Of a stretch of DNA of 64,000 nucleotides, positions 46,688-56,715 are shown piece by piece. Location: contig JAGPNK010000008.1 of NCBI GenBank assembly GCA_020746835.1, positions 1,550,001 to 1,614,000 on the forward strand, in the 5' to 3' direction. The position numbers and the translations under genes were made by a program. How positions within the stretch are numbered: position 1 is the stretch's first letter; every line of letters starts with the position of its first letter. Source of the stretch: Stachybotrys elegans (taxonomy: Eukaryota > Ascomycota > Sordariomycetes > Hypocreales > Stachybotryaceae). Below the pieces are notes generated by a model. The model was not told the origin of the DNA. It saw only the letters and a list, made by a program, of their open reading frames with translations, and ran no database searches.

Positions 46688-48670
46688 ATGTCAGTAGCAC
46701 TCCTTCAAATCATAAGCCTTATGCGCTCGTCTGGTATGGGCTTTAAAAGCGATGGTGTCGAAGCCTTACCTCCGCCTCGGGCGTGGCTCCTCGAGGCGGC
46801 CGCCAACTCCCGCCATTCCGAGAGCAAACTACTCAGCATGCTCCCAAACGAGGTCCTCGCTCGGATCCTCGAGCTAGTCGCACAGGACCCAGGCAGTCTG
46901 TCCTCACTGGCACGCGTCAATAGCGATTTGCGTCGCTTTGCTCTCGGGTTCCGGTGCCACACGCTGCGCCTTGATTACAGCCCTATGGCACGGCGGCTAA
47001 GCGTCAAGCTCAGACAGGAGGCCCTGGAGGCAAGTGGCCCGAATCCTGTGACTAGACGCTTCGCCGTGGGCCCTTGGGTTCGCAATCTAGTCTATGAGCC
47101 CGCGAAGCCTCACTTTGCAACCTGCCATCCTGACGTGACTGACCGGGACAGTCTCCTGTCCATTGGACACCAGGGTCAGCTACAAGCCCCATTACAGGAT
47201 GCAATAAACAACTATACGCAGTCGTGGGAAATCCTCCTGGGCGCCTTGACGCCATCAGCGATGCCGAATCTTGAAGTTTTTGTGGCGCAAGGATGCATGA
47301 TCTGGCCGGAAAGCTTCTTTGCGCACTTATCACGAAGCACGGTTAAGCACCTTTACCTCAGGGAAGTTATGATTCGTTCCATGCCTGTGCTCGCGCCACC
47401 TCTCATGCCGCCGTCGTGGCCTTTGCGCTCTTTGCGTCTTGGCATTGCCCTTGCGAGACCCGAGAGCCCCGGGCAACCCACACAGCAAGATGTACCCTCC
47501 CCCGGGGTTCATACCAATTCGCCATTCTTCAAGTCACTGCTCCACCTTGTCGGGCCGACCCTGGAGGAGCTCCAATGGCGCCACCCCCCCATGCCACCCG
47601 ATCAGATGACACAAGAGGTGTCGTTTGGGCATGAGGACCTGCCTGTGTTCCCTAAGCTCAAGCTCCTTCGACTCGAATCCAGCGGCTTGGATGACACCGT
47701 CACCTCGACCCTGTTTGTGCCTACCCTGCGCCACATCTTAACCCCGTCCTATCATGATGTTGGGTTGGGCCCGGATGCCCAGTACCCGGATCTCGAATCG
47801 CTTGTGATCCTAGTATTCCCTCGGCATCTAGAAGAGGCCCGGAAGTTGGCCGACTTTGTCGCGAGGCACCCAAACCTTCGCAAGCTCACACTGGGCCATC
47901 CAGATTATCATCGCGAAGCACCCATCGATGATCACATTGTGTCGGTGTTGGCGAGCGGCAGCTTCAGAAACCTCACCTGCCTGTCAATTGACCTCCGGGT
48001 CCGAACTGGCAATGAAATGGAGGCGATCCGTGTAGTTGGGCCCTTGCAGCTGACGGCGCTGGACGCTGTTGGAAACATCACATCGCTAGAGAAGCTGGAG
48101 CTGGGCGGCGCGGTACGTCTAGATGCTGTTCGGCACCATCTGAGGAAGCTGGCCAGGCTCAAGATCTTGGCACTGGACGTGGTCGGTGTTGACCCCCCGT
48201 ATGTGGGAGATGACGCGCCGGCCGAGGATCATCGGGCATATCGCCAAGACATTTTCAACCGCGCCCGCCATTTCTTGGCCATGACTGCGAAGGAGTTTCC
48301 AGAGGCCTCGAATGATTTCAACTTACCCACCAACCCTAGCGAGACTGACTTGGAACATGCGAACTGGTTTCTTATTCGCTTCTGGGCTACGCTGTGGAGC
48401 ATGCTAGGAGAGGTCCAAAAGACTGCCATTGTCTTTCCATCTCTGCGTTTGATGCTGGGCAGAACTGGCGAGCACTGTCTAGCGAATGCGGTTTATCGGG
48501 AAGCTTCAGGTCCTAGGGTCGTCCCGGTACGGGGGGAGGCGTGGGGTGAGTTTGCGCAGGTGGAATTCGAGACATGGTTTGGCATGTTCAGAGTCCCGGC
48601 CTGGAACACAGAGGATTTAGTACAGTGGGAAAAGCGGTGGAATAGCTGGCAAAATGTTTCGGCTAGGTAG
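46688..48670 (+). CDS. F-box protein with leucine-rich-repeat-like C-terminus
   Basis: Single exon. ATG 46688 (MSVALLQII) gives 660 residues; an in-frame ATG at 46580 would add 36 poorly structured residues. An F-box-type helix set lies at ~45-80 (MLPNEVLARILELVAQDPGS, then LARVNSDLRRFAL). The remainder shows spaced Leu-rich strands (SWPLRSLRLGIAL, FPKLKLLRLESSGL, HPNLRKLTLGH, TSLEKLELGG, LARLKILALDVVG), as in LRR F-box proteins. It would act in an SCF-type ubiquitin ligase through Skp1, selecting substrates via the repeats. The target is unknown. Confidence 0.78.
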   Translation: MSVALLQIISLMRSSGMGFKSDGVEALPPPRAWLLEAAANSRHSESKLLSMLPNEVLARILELVAQDPGSLSSLARVNSDLRRFALGFRCHTLRLDYSPMARRLSVKLRQEALEASGPNPVTRRFAVGPWVRNLVYEPAKPHFATCHPDVTDRDSLLSIGHQGQLQAPLQDAINNYTQSWEILLGALTPSAMPNLEVFVAQGCMIWPESFFAHLSRSTVKHLYLREVMIRSMPVLAPPLMPPSWPLRSLRLGIALARPESPGQPTQQDVPSPGVHTNSPFFKSLLHLVGPTLEELQWRHPPMPPDQMTQEVSFGHEDLPVFPKLKLLRLESSGLDDTVTSTLFVPTLRHILTPSYHDVGLGPDAQYPDLESLVILVFPRHLEEARKLADFVARHPNLRKLTLGHPDYHREAPIDDHIVSVLASGSFRNLTCLSIDLRVRTGNEMEAIRVVGPLQLTALDAVGNITSLEKLELGGAVRLDAVRHHLRKLARLKILALDVVGVDPPYVGDDAPAEDHRAYRQDIFNRARHFLAMTAKEFPEASNDFNLPTNPSETDLEHANWFLIRFWATLWSMLGEVQKTAIVFPSLRLMLGRTGEHCLANAVYREASGPRVVPVRGEAWGEFAQVEFETWFGMFRVPAWNTEDLVQWEKRWNSWQNVSAR

Positions 48671-49540
48671 GGCCAAGCGCTGAACACGCTCTTCCGAAGC
48701 ATCTTGAAACGTGGAGAGAGACAGCAACATGGCGAACTTTGTAAACCGGTAAAAAGGAGAATGAATATTGGCGACCATTCACCGTTGCATATGATTCAAA
48801 TTTGCTAACCAAAAAATACTAGACTAGAGTGAGAATACAAGCAGAGCATGATGGAGTAGGTGCGTACAGTGAGGGAAAATAGCCTGTCTGCAGAAGCCAC
48901 ATCTAGAGCTTGGTCCTGGGTGTCAATAGCGACGCGGAAGCTACGCGGATGGACATAGAGTCTTGCAGCAAATTATGCCGGGGCGGTAGATTTGGAGCAG
49001 GGAAGTATACCACTGGTCCCTGTCCACTCAACAGGCTGTTCGATAGCCTGCAAACGAGTAGTAAATGAATCAGGCATGACTTCAACTCCACGTAGGTAAT
49101 AGCCGCCATCACCCAGACGCCCCTTTCAATGCTAGTGACTTTTACAAAGGTAGTGCTGGAGAATGATAACGTGGTAGAGTAGAGGAGTGTAACTTGAGAC
49201 ACGGACGGCGAAGCGTTTGAGACCAGCCTGAAAGGAGTGAGCAGGGACGATTCAAGGCGGATGAATGGATATTGCGGTACAATGGTTGACTAAACGTCTC
49301 ATATTAGCTTACTGCTGCTGGATTCACAGGTCTTAACAGCATATTATGAGGCCTCATTTATATTTGTTAAGCTAAAAGTAAGGAGCGACTAAAAGAAACT
49401 GGCAAAAGTGAACATTCTCTCGTGCATATCTCGAAGATGTGCACCTTACAGTCCCATCCACTTTGCTAGAGCACGCTCAGCCCACAAGGGCAACTTGATC
49501 AGACGGACAAAGTAAGATGCATCTCTTTCTCACGCCCAAT
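48671..49540. other. Convergent intergenic region
   Basis: No gene recognised between the F-box gene and the minus-strand small secreted protein gene. Confidence 0.5.
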
Positions 49541-49871
49541 CTAGACGCACGGGGCGCCGTTGGAGCACCTGCAGACATCGGAGAGGCAGCAGTAGTAGAA
49601 GTAGCCAAGAGCGCCGCAGAGGCTTCGGCACTCGGAAGCGAGGAAGCCGCCGCAGTAAGCCATGGAGCTGAGCTCGTCCGAGGCTGCGAGGGAAGTCAGC
49701 AGTGTCCAAGCTTGATGGATCACTTGGCATACAGGTCAGGAGACTCATGGGTGCATGGTCCACATCTTGGGCCACGCTCATGGCACCAGTCTCGCCCGAG
49801 TCACTGCTGGTCGGGGCGCTGGCCACAGCAAGGGCCTGGGCAAGAGCAATGATGACGAAGGAGGTCTTCAT
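49541..49871 (-). CDS. Small secreted 8-cysteine protein, defensin-like
   Basis: Model complement(join(49541..49683, 49733..49871)), 93 residues. A signal peptide (MKTSFVIIALAQALAVASA) is followed by an acidic ~30-residue propeptide-like stretch. A 49-nt intron (gtatgc..ctcgcag) keeps phase and leads to a Cys-rich domain: AYCGGFLASECRSLCGALG and FYYCCLSDVCRCSNGAPCV. Spacing is C-x7-C-x3-C-x8-C-C-x4-C-x-C-x5-C. The CxxxC and CxC pair is the mark of cysteine-stabilised alpha-beta (defensin-like) folds, with an extra pair. Without splicing the second half reads as an unrelated Arg/Leu-rich frame. A TATAAAG element about 120 bases upstream (near 49990) supports a real gene. It could be an antimicrobial peptide or an effector; no basic cleavage site is obvious. 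Confidence 0.65.
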
Positions 49872-51608
49872 TTTGAAGCTTGGTGAGGTTTCTGCTGAAA
49901 TTGAGAGCGTCGAGGCTTGCTGGCTGATGGATATGAGAGTGATGAGGCTTGCTGGCTATTCGGTTCAAGACAGAGGCACTACTCTCTCTTTATACTTAGA
50001 GCCAGCTCCAGGGATGACCTTGGATTCTCATTGACCCGGCATAGAGGCGTCATCATCGGAGAGACTCGAGGCCGATGTGAGCCTCTTTGTCAATAGTTCC
50101 TTGGCGGTTAAAGTGAATGGTGGGTGTGATGGGGACAAAATCAGCTCATCTGCAACCTGGGACGGTGTAACTTTGAGGTTCTGAGAATGGTCACGCCGGC
50201 CAGAAAGAACTGCCCTCCCGTACTCTCATATTCCATATGCGGGACCTCTCGAAGAGCCCTCGGGCATGCTGCTCATCTCATAAAATCGTTTGGACAAAGT
50301 CTCACAGGAAACCCACGCTCATTCTTCCTCTCTACAGCATGCGACCAGGAAAACATCATCCCAGTGTCTCCTGGTTCTCTGCCGTTGGTGTTTGTATGTC
50401 GACTTAGACACCAGCTGCTGCCAACGGTTCCTCGGACTGCGGTCCATCGCTGAACAACCCGTACGTATGCACGACGAGCCGAATGCAACTCTGGCGGATC
50501 AGCCCACATCTCAGCTTCATGCGTGCGCCCAATTCCGGTGGCATAGCTGAAGAGCCCCTCTTGCCATCCTATTTCAGTTGGTAATGCATAGTTATATCCG
50601 GCTTGGCCTCGATTCCCATTGGCCCTCTTTGCAGGCGGCTTGCATTGTTTTCCTCGTCAGGTCTGGAGAAGCTGCATGGAGTCACACCGTCAACCCCGCG
50701 TACCGTACATCATTCGTCCTCCACCACATTGCCTTGGCGGGCGGAAGTTCCTCCCGCCTTTGTCCGTCTCATACTGATTGACGGGGAGGAGTTGTCCCAT
50801 TATTGTCAGTTGATTGCTTTGGAGCTTTTGCCACTCCGCAATCCGTAATCAAGAAGACCGTCGCGACCGAAGCTTGATCAGAGCTTTAATTATCCTAATG
50901 TGAGACAATCCGGAGATCTCACAGGCGCTCTCTCTGCGAGCCTTCGTTCCCGGCCAACCTCGATTAGCCTGAGCCAGCAGGCTGCCTTGCAGGAGGTCAT
51001 TGAGACCTCTTCTATCCCCTGGATTGCATTTCGGCTGTTCTAGAACCAATACCACATGAAGTTCCCCTCATTTTTAATTGGCGATGCTGTAGTTAGGGAA
51101 CCCTCTGTCTGTCAGCGTAGCATTCCCTTCGCTTGCCTTGACTCAAAACAGCCAGCCGGCTATTTGGCAGGGTTGCATTGGGCCTCCTCACCAAGGCTAT
51201 ATTGACCAAGGGCCGATTCCAGCAGCATCCAGAGTCTCAATCATTCGATGTGGCGGCCTTGGCTGTAAGCAGGCTGCACCAGGCCCAATTGTCCACCCGA
51301 TCCAATGACAAATCTCTCTGTTACAGCTTTCAAGTGCTCAGAGCCTCATACCGGCTTCTGGACTGACAGACATGACCAGGATTCGCGAGTATCATATGAC
51401 CTAATAACTTGAATCAATATTCCAACACTGAGTGGATGTAGTGATCTGTAAGTGAAGTACTTAACACCATGAGTCTCTTGGGTTTACACTCATCTTTCCT
51501 AGTGAAAGGTGCGCCACCATGCCACTGAGCGAATTCAAACACGAAAAAAAATTCCACGCTCAAAACAAAACGCGAAATTGTGACCGAGAGTGCATATCGT
51601 TGTGTCAA
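49872..51608. other. Intergenic, about 1.7 kb, no gene recognised
   Basis: Upstream of the small secreted protein gene and downstream of the second HET gene. Short open frames show no motifs or splice partners. Confidence 0.5.
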
Positions 51609-53402
51609 TTATGCTAGAAGAATGAAAATGGTGGCTGCATCCAAATAAATAGTTAGTTTGAGCCTGTTCTTGTCCCATTCGACGCGTTGCGAACAACTCA
51701 GATCTTGTTCTCTCAAATCCTCAGTTACAACCGCCGTACCAACTACCTGAAGCTCCCACACATTAGAGCTTATGGCTAGTTGCCGTGGGCGCACAACAAC
51801 GGCTCTTCGCGGCGACCTCAGCCAGCAAATGAGATCTCCACAGCGGATGTTGCCCGATGCGAGTCCCATTTTACAAGGCGCCTGTCCCTTACGTCGATCC
51901 CACATCTGAAACAGGCGCAAGTGGTCCGAAGAGAATTGCTCTGTAGATATGTTCTCATTTTGCAGCTGGCCACTAGACCCGATTTGCAACTCTGATATCC
52001 AAGAATGGTTGTTGTGAATGACTTCCAGTCTGTAGTTGTCAGAACGTACCGACCACTGTATGATACTTCTGCAGTCGAAGCATTTATTCGATAAGATGCT
52101 ATCACCAAGGTCCAAGACAGCTGAAACCAGTGAATCGCTCTCCCTGTGAGCATGACCAAGGTCATTTTTGTAGTTCGATTGGACCTGTTCTGTCCACTTA
52201 TCGACTTTGTTCAGATTTCCAACAATCTCATGAGGACGCGGGCCCACAAAAATGACACACCCTAGCATCGCTGCCTGCAATTCAAAAGCTTTGAAGTCCT
52301 GCGGGCCTGTGATGATCGTGGTATCTTCTGTATCAGGTGCGTATTGTCGGAGAACCTGCTTTAGAGGCAGGCAGTTGGCATCCATAAGCATAGATTTGAC
52401 CAGACCCCCGACTTCCACAATGTCCTTATCTGCAAACAGGTCATGTTTGTTCATAAACTCCATAACGTCGGTCCAGATCTCGTAGAGTGACTTTCCATAA
52501 TCGATGATAAAGCCAGTAGCGTCTGATGCCAAACCAATGAGGCCATAAACTTTGTCTTTTCTGTCCTGACACAGTGCCTCTTTATGGTCCTCTAGCAGTT
52601 GGAGCAAGGTGCTTGACCCGGTGTATCTCTTTTGTCGCTGTTGGTCCAGCCTGACGGGGCCCTGACTCCCGATATTGTGGTGTGTGATGAAATGAATAAA
52701 CAGATTCCATTTAAGCACAGAGTTTCCAAAACACACTTTAATATTGCGGGCACGTCCAATCTCCTGGATGATCCACAATCGATTCCAGTAGCCATCGTGG
52801 TATAACTCCTCTGCCAGTTTGCGCTGCTGCGCATCCTCGCGTGGCTGCTGCGCTGCGGAGAGGTCGCTTTTAGACTGGTCGTCTGACGGTTCCAGCTTGG
52901 GCTCTTTGTTCGATGGCCTACAATGGACAAGTTTACGCAGATCTGGCAGGCCCGCCTCGTATTCCGCATATTTCTTTCCTAGCCATACGACGACAGTATC
53001 GGCTCTGAAATAGATGTGGTGCATTATTCGCACCTGTCTGTTTCTCTCCGCAAGGTCGTCTTGGTTGATACATATCGCATCGATCCAATAAGAGGTGTCG
53101 GCGGCGTGTGTACGCAGATACCGCAAGGCATCCCAGAGATTCTGCCTGACTCCAAAGGCCGCACCGTTTAGGAGTATATCGCAGCTGGCTTGGCCATCTC
53201 CCCACATGTATGAGAGTGCATGGAACTTGGGCTTCTCGCCAAACTCGACGTTGAACAAGTTGCAGATGATGGGGTCATCATCTGCCTTTGCTGCTTTGAC
53301 CCTCACCAGTCGCGTGGAGTCTTTGTCCTGACTGAGAGGCTTGTAAGGGGATAGAGGTGCTGATGATAGCACGTTGAGAGATTTTCTAGCGTCGCTCTTC
53401 AT
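51609..53402 (-). CDS. HET-domain (heterokaryon incompatibility) protein
   Basis: The open frame extends to 53477, but its first ATG is at 53402 (MKSDARKSLNVLSS), giving 597 residues. The HET domain begins STRLVRVKAAKADDDPIIC and has FHALSYMWGDG (~60-70), YWIDAICINQDDLAERNRQV (~105-124), IYFRADTVVVWLG and GYWNRLWIIQEIGRA. The C-terminal ~350 residues include KDKVYGLIGLASD, the conserved post-HET motif of the large subfamily, and SLYEIWTDVMEF. A short upstream exon is possible but none fits. It should act in the cytoplasm in nonself recognition and regulated cell death. No disabling change was found, in contrast to the HET gene near 1.2 kb. Confidence 0.85.
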   Translation of the reverse strand: MKSDARKSLNVLSSAPLSPYKPLSQDKDSTRLVRVKAAKADDDPIICNLFNVEFGEKPKFHALSYMWGDGQASCDILLNGAAFGVRQNLWDALRYLRTHAADTSYWIDAICINQDDLAERNRQVRIMHHIYFRADTVVVWLGKKYAEYEAGLPDLRKLVHCRPSNKEPKLEPSDDQSKSDLSAAQQPREDAQQRKLAEELYHDGYWNRLWIIQEIGRARNIKVCFGNSVLKWNLFIHFITHHNIGSQGPVRLDQQRQKRYTGSSTLLQLLEDHKEALCQDRKDKVYGLIGLASDATGFIIDYGKSLYEIWTDVMEFMNKHDLFADKDIVEVGGLVKSMLMDANCLPLKQVLRQYAPDTEDTTIITGPQDFKAFELQAAMLGCVIFVGPRPHEIVGNLNKVDKWTEQVQSNYKNDLGHAHRESDSLVSAVLDLGDSILSNKCFDCRSIIQWSVRSDNYRLEVIHNNHSWISELQIGSSGQLQNENISTEQFSSDHLRLFQMWDRRKGQAPCKMGLASGNIRCGDLICWLRSPRRAVVVRPRQLAISSNVWELQVVGTAVVTEDLREQDLSCSQRVEWDKNRLKLTIYLDAATIFILLA

Positions 53403-53910
53403 GTTCGGGTAGTTTTGATGTTGAGGCTGGCCTGTCACCACGATCTCGGCATAGCCTAAAGTACGAAGGTAGGGCAAGGTGAGAGAGGACAGTCATGCGA
53501 TTAGGCAGCGCTTACGACCCTTCTATTTCAGCCTCTTTACCCCGCCCTCCCGAATTGGCTCAAAGTAGGTACCTTGATATGCTCTATGAGAAAATGTAGC
53601 GGAACGAAGGACCGATATACAAAGAACCGGAGCTGCTGATTGACACTACATAAAACTACTCCTATGAGCTAGTTTCATATATTTCTTCATACCAGTTGGT
53701 CAGTTGCCCTCGGTCCTCAGACGGGTATGCGTCCTTATTTGTTAAAACCTGTCGAACTAAATCGTGCTAGCCGGGTCTCCTTCACCATCTTCATCGTAGG
53801 TAATTTCCAGACCCGCCACGGGCCTGTTGGATGGTGAAAAAACTCTTGGACAGTCTGGATCTGATGTCTCACTCATGAATGGGACTAGCGCAGACAGTCT
53901 GACCGTGCCA
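53403..53910. other. Intergenic spacer
   Basis: About 500 bases between the HET gene start and the FG-GAP gene end; the short open frame at 53757-53942 is not supported. Confidence 0.5.
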
Positions 53911-56715
53911 TTAGACTTGAGTGAAAGTCTCCAGGCTGCCACCTGGACGTGTGACGGTCTCTATACCGCCACCTGGACGAGTGACGGTCTCCATGCCATC
54001 GCCTGGACGTGTGACAGTCTCCAGGCCGCCACCTGGATTTGTGATGGTCTCCTGGCCGCCACCTGGACTTGTGTACGATGGCAACCCAGGATCTTCTATG
54101 CACGGTTCAGAAGACGTCAGCAAAAGGAGGCACGCATTGAGCAGCCCATCACCCAGAAAGGCAAAGGGACAAGGAGGGAAGGATTGGATAAGATTCATCA
54201 AGTGAGATAGCACTTTGAATATGCTTAAGGGAATATCTTACCAACTGGGCCATCATCACCTCCGGATCCCCCACATTCGTTGAGGTTGGTAAAGGCCTTT
54301 GAGTGAGTGGCTATGTTAGTGAAATCTACTACAACAGCAACCCATTTCAGGTGAAATTCGGACGTACCTCATTAGTCGAGGGGTTTACGCGGACCAAATC
54401 GGCTCGCCCCAACCCGCCCTGGTTGGTAAAGTACTAGGTGGAAGAGCCTTGATTAGCGACCTGGCCAGCGGATCCACGAGCGAGCACAGTTGTCAATATC
54501 ACTCACCAAGTTCTCGCCTCGGCTAATACCGGAATAAAGAATGCCTCGGTTTGTCGATTGAAACGAACTACCGCCAGGGCCTCCGCCAACGCCTTTTAAC
54601 CCGTCGTTCTTGAACACTGTGCTTGCGCCTGTGTACTTGTCCATCCAGATAATATCAGCACGTCCTGACGCCTCCACATCAGCAAAGCGGAGGTTAGCAC
54701 GGTCCCTGCGAGATCACAAAAGTGTCAGCAGTTGTGTGGTCAAAGTCGCTGGGAGGTGTGGGCTTTGTTACTCACCATGCTTCTGCGAACTTGACCTGGC
54801 CAATGCTCATCAGGCCACCAGCACGGTTGAGCCATCCGTCGATGCGGCCGCTGACGTCCAGACAAAGCACATCGGCACGTCCATCACCACCAAGGTGAGA
54901 TGTTAGCCAACAATGTCAGTATTGCATGTAGGTGAATTTGCAGCAACTTACTCGACGTCCGCAATACGCATACCACGGTCAAATATCGAAACGCCCCATC
55001 CTGCTGTGCAGCCCGGCGAAGCAACAACTCCTCGATTAGTGAACGTGATCGCTTTGGTCCCCTGATTGTAGTTGCCTTCCCACAGACTGAGCGCGCCGCT
55101 GCGCTTGTCCTGCACCAGAATATCACATCTGCCGTCTCCGGTCCAGTCGGCAAGGTGAACACCGACACGAGGGCCAGGGACCGAAAAGGAAATAGACGTG
55201 TCGTGTCCCCAGTTCGGAGGGCTGTGTATATTCGTGTTGATCTCATCAACATTTCCATCATTGTAAATCCAGACAAGGTCATCTGAGCCGGTACCTCGCA
55301 TGTCGCAATAGAAATTACCGTCCGCGTTGAGTTTTGTGCCACCCGACCCATTATTTTGCCATACAAGAACGTCTGTGTAGGTCTCTTTCTGAACAAGGTA
55401 TACGTAGTCGAGACGGCCGGTGCCCATGATCTTGGCGAGCTTGATGCGTCCTCTAATGCTGGCACCCTCGTCTACAGCTTGGCCTGCGTGCGTCTGGCCT
55501 GCGTAGCGCCATTGGGGGACCTGAAGAGACGCCAAGTAAGTGACCAAGCAACATACTGAGGTGGGCTTGCCCGTGGCGTCATGATGGAGGGCAGTCTTAC
55601 AATAGTCTTGCCATAGCCTCGGTTGTTGATCCATGTCTCTATGCTGCCATGATCGGTGATGTAGAAGAAATCTGCTCGGAAACTGATGGAGTCTGTGTTA
55701 GAGTATGCTCGCATCGGGGATGGGTATATTGACTTACTCTCCATTGATATCACCTGTAAGATGAAGCAGGGGTTAGTCAGTATAGGTCACAGATGTAGGA
55801 CCCGGATTGACTAACCCAAGTGCATGTCTACGGGGAACAACCCCGTTCGTTCGTGGCTGAACACAATGTCCCTGATGGTGCCCGGTTCCTTGAAGCCTTG
55901 CCAAAAGTGGTTGTCACCAACACCGCCGTTTCTAGAGCATCTGCATAAGTGCAAGCAATCAGCATCAGACTCTGGGGTAGGTCTCAATCTGATAGCCTGA
56001 CTTCCAGTGGAAGTGGCGGGAATGCTAAAACACCTACCTGACGTTATCCGTGCCCAAGATACAAAAGTCTGCTCTTCCGTCGCCGTCGATATCTGTTAGA
56101 GACCTGTTAGTGGTGGACGACATGTCAGACAATAGGTTTCTGGGTGTCTCACCCGCGAATTGGTACTTCTGCGAATCGTAGTCCCAGTCTTCTGAGCCTG
56201 CTCCTCCGATGATCTTGCAAAGTCAGAATTTGAGCCATATCACTTTAACAAGACACTTCCCGGATACACGTAAACATCACAGCTTACCTGTCCGGCGTAT
56301 TCAAATCTTGGAGGGTTGCCACCTCGATTCAGTGACAGGGTAACAGCTCCATCCCTTTTGAAACAAAAGAAGTCGTCTAAGATGATCAGCATTTGGCCCA
56401 CCCGCTTATGAATGCAGTTAGAAACACAAGCGTGAACATACCCAACCCATCACCGTTCTGGACATTGAGTAGCTCGTGGTTAGCTGACGGACAATTCATG
56501 AAGAATGCACTCGAAAAGACCTTACAAAGTCGGCAAAGTTAAAGGCATCTAATTAGGGTAATTGGTTAGCATCCTCGTTCACCCCCGGGCCAATTGTTTG
56601 TAATTTCGAGTGAAAGTGGCTGGGGAGAGCTGACTAGGGGAAACTCACTCGCGCGAGGGAGTGCCACGCAATTCTGATCAAGATTAAATTCTTGCGACTT
56701 GTCGAACTTATTGCA
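53911..56715 (-). pseudogene. FG-GAP/VCBS repeat protein with 5' end missing
   Basis: A multi-exon minus-strand gene with many short introns. Calcium-loop repeats are visible: DF-NGDGL-DDFF (built across three exons, one only 16 nt at 56442-56457), DIDGDGRADFCILG, a fragment before FRADFFYITDHG, MGTGRLDYVYL, MRGTGSDDLVWIYN, WTGDGRCDILVQD, GDGRADVLCLD, and ASGRADIIWMDKYTG. These suggest a beta-propeller of seven or eight blades, usual in secreted fungal proteins, often behind a GDSL or CE3 esterase domain. The last exon (53911-54095), reached by an intron 54096-54241 in phase, adds five P-G-G-G-x-E-T-V-T-R repeats. The first traceable exon (to about 56715) has no ATG or signal peptide and abuts the AT-rich transposon, so the N-terminal domain appears lost. 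Confidence 0.7.
53938..54076. repeat. 30-bp coding minisatellite, about five copies
   Basis: Units related to CCACCTGGACGTGTGACGGT plus a CTCCA-containing remainder recur every 30 bases with a few substitutions. On the minus strand each encodes the decapeptide P-G-G-G-x-E-T-V-T-R at the C-terminus of the FG-GAP protein, so length changes stay in frame. Confidence 0.85.
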
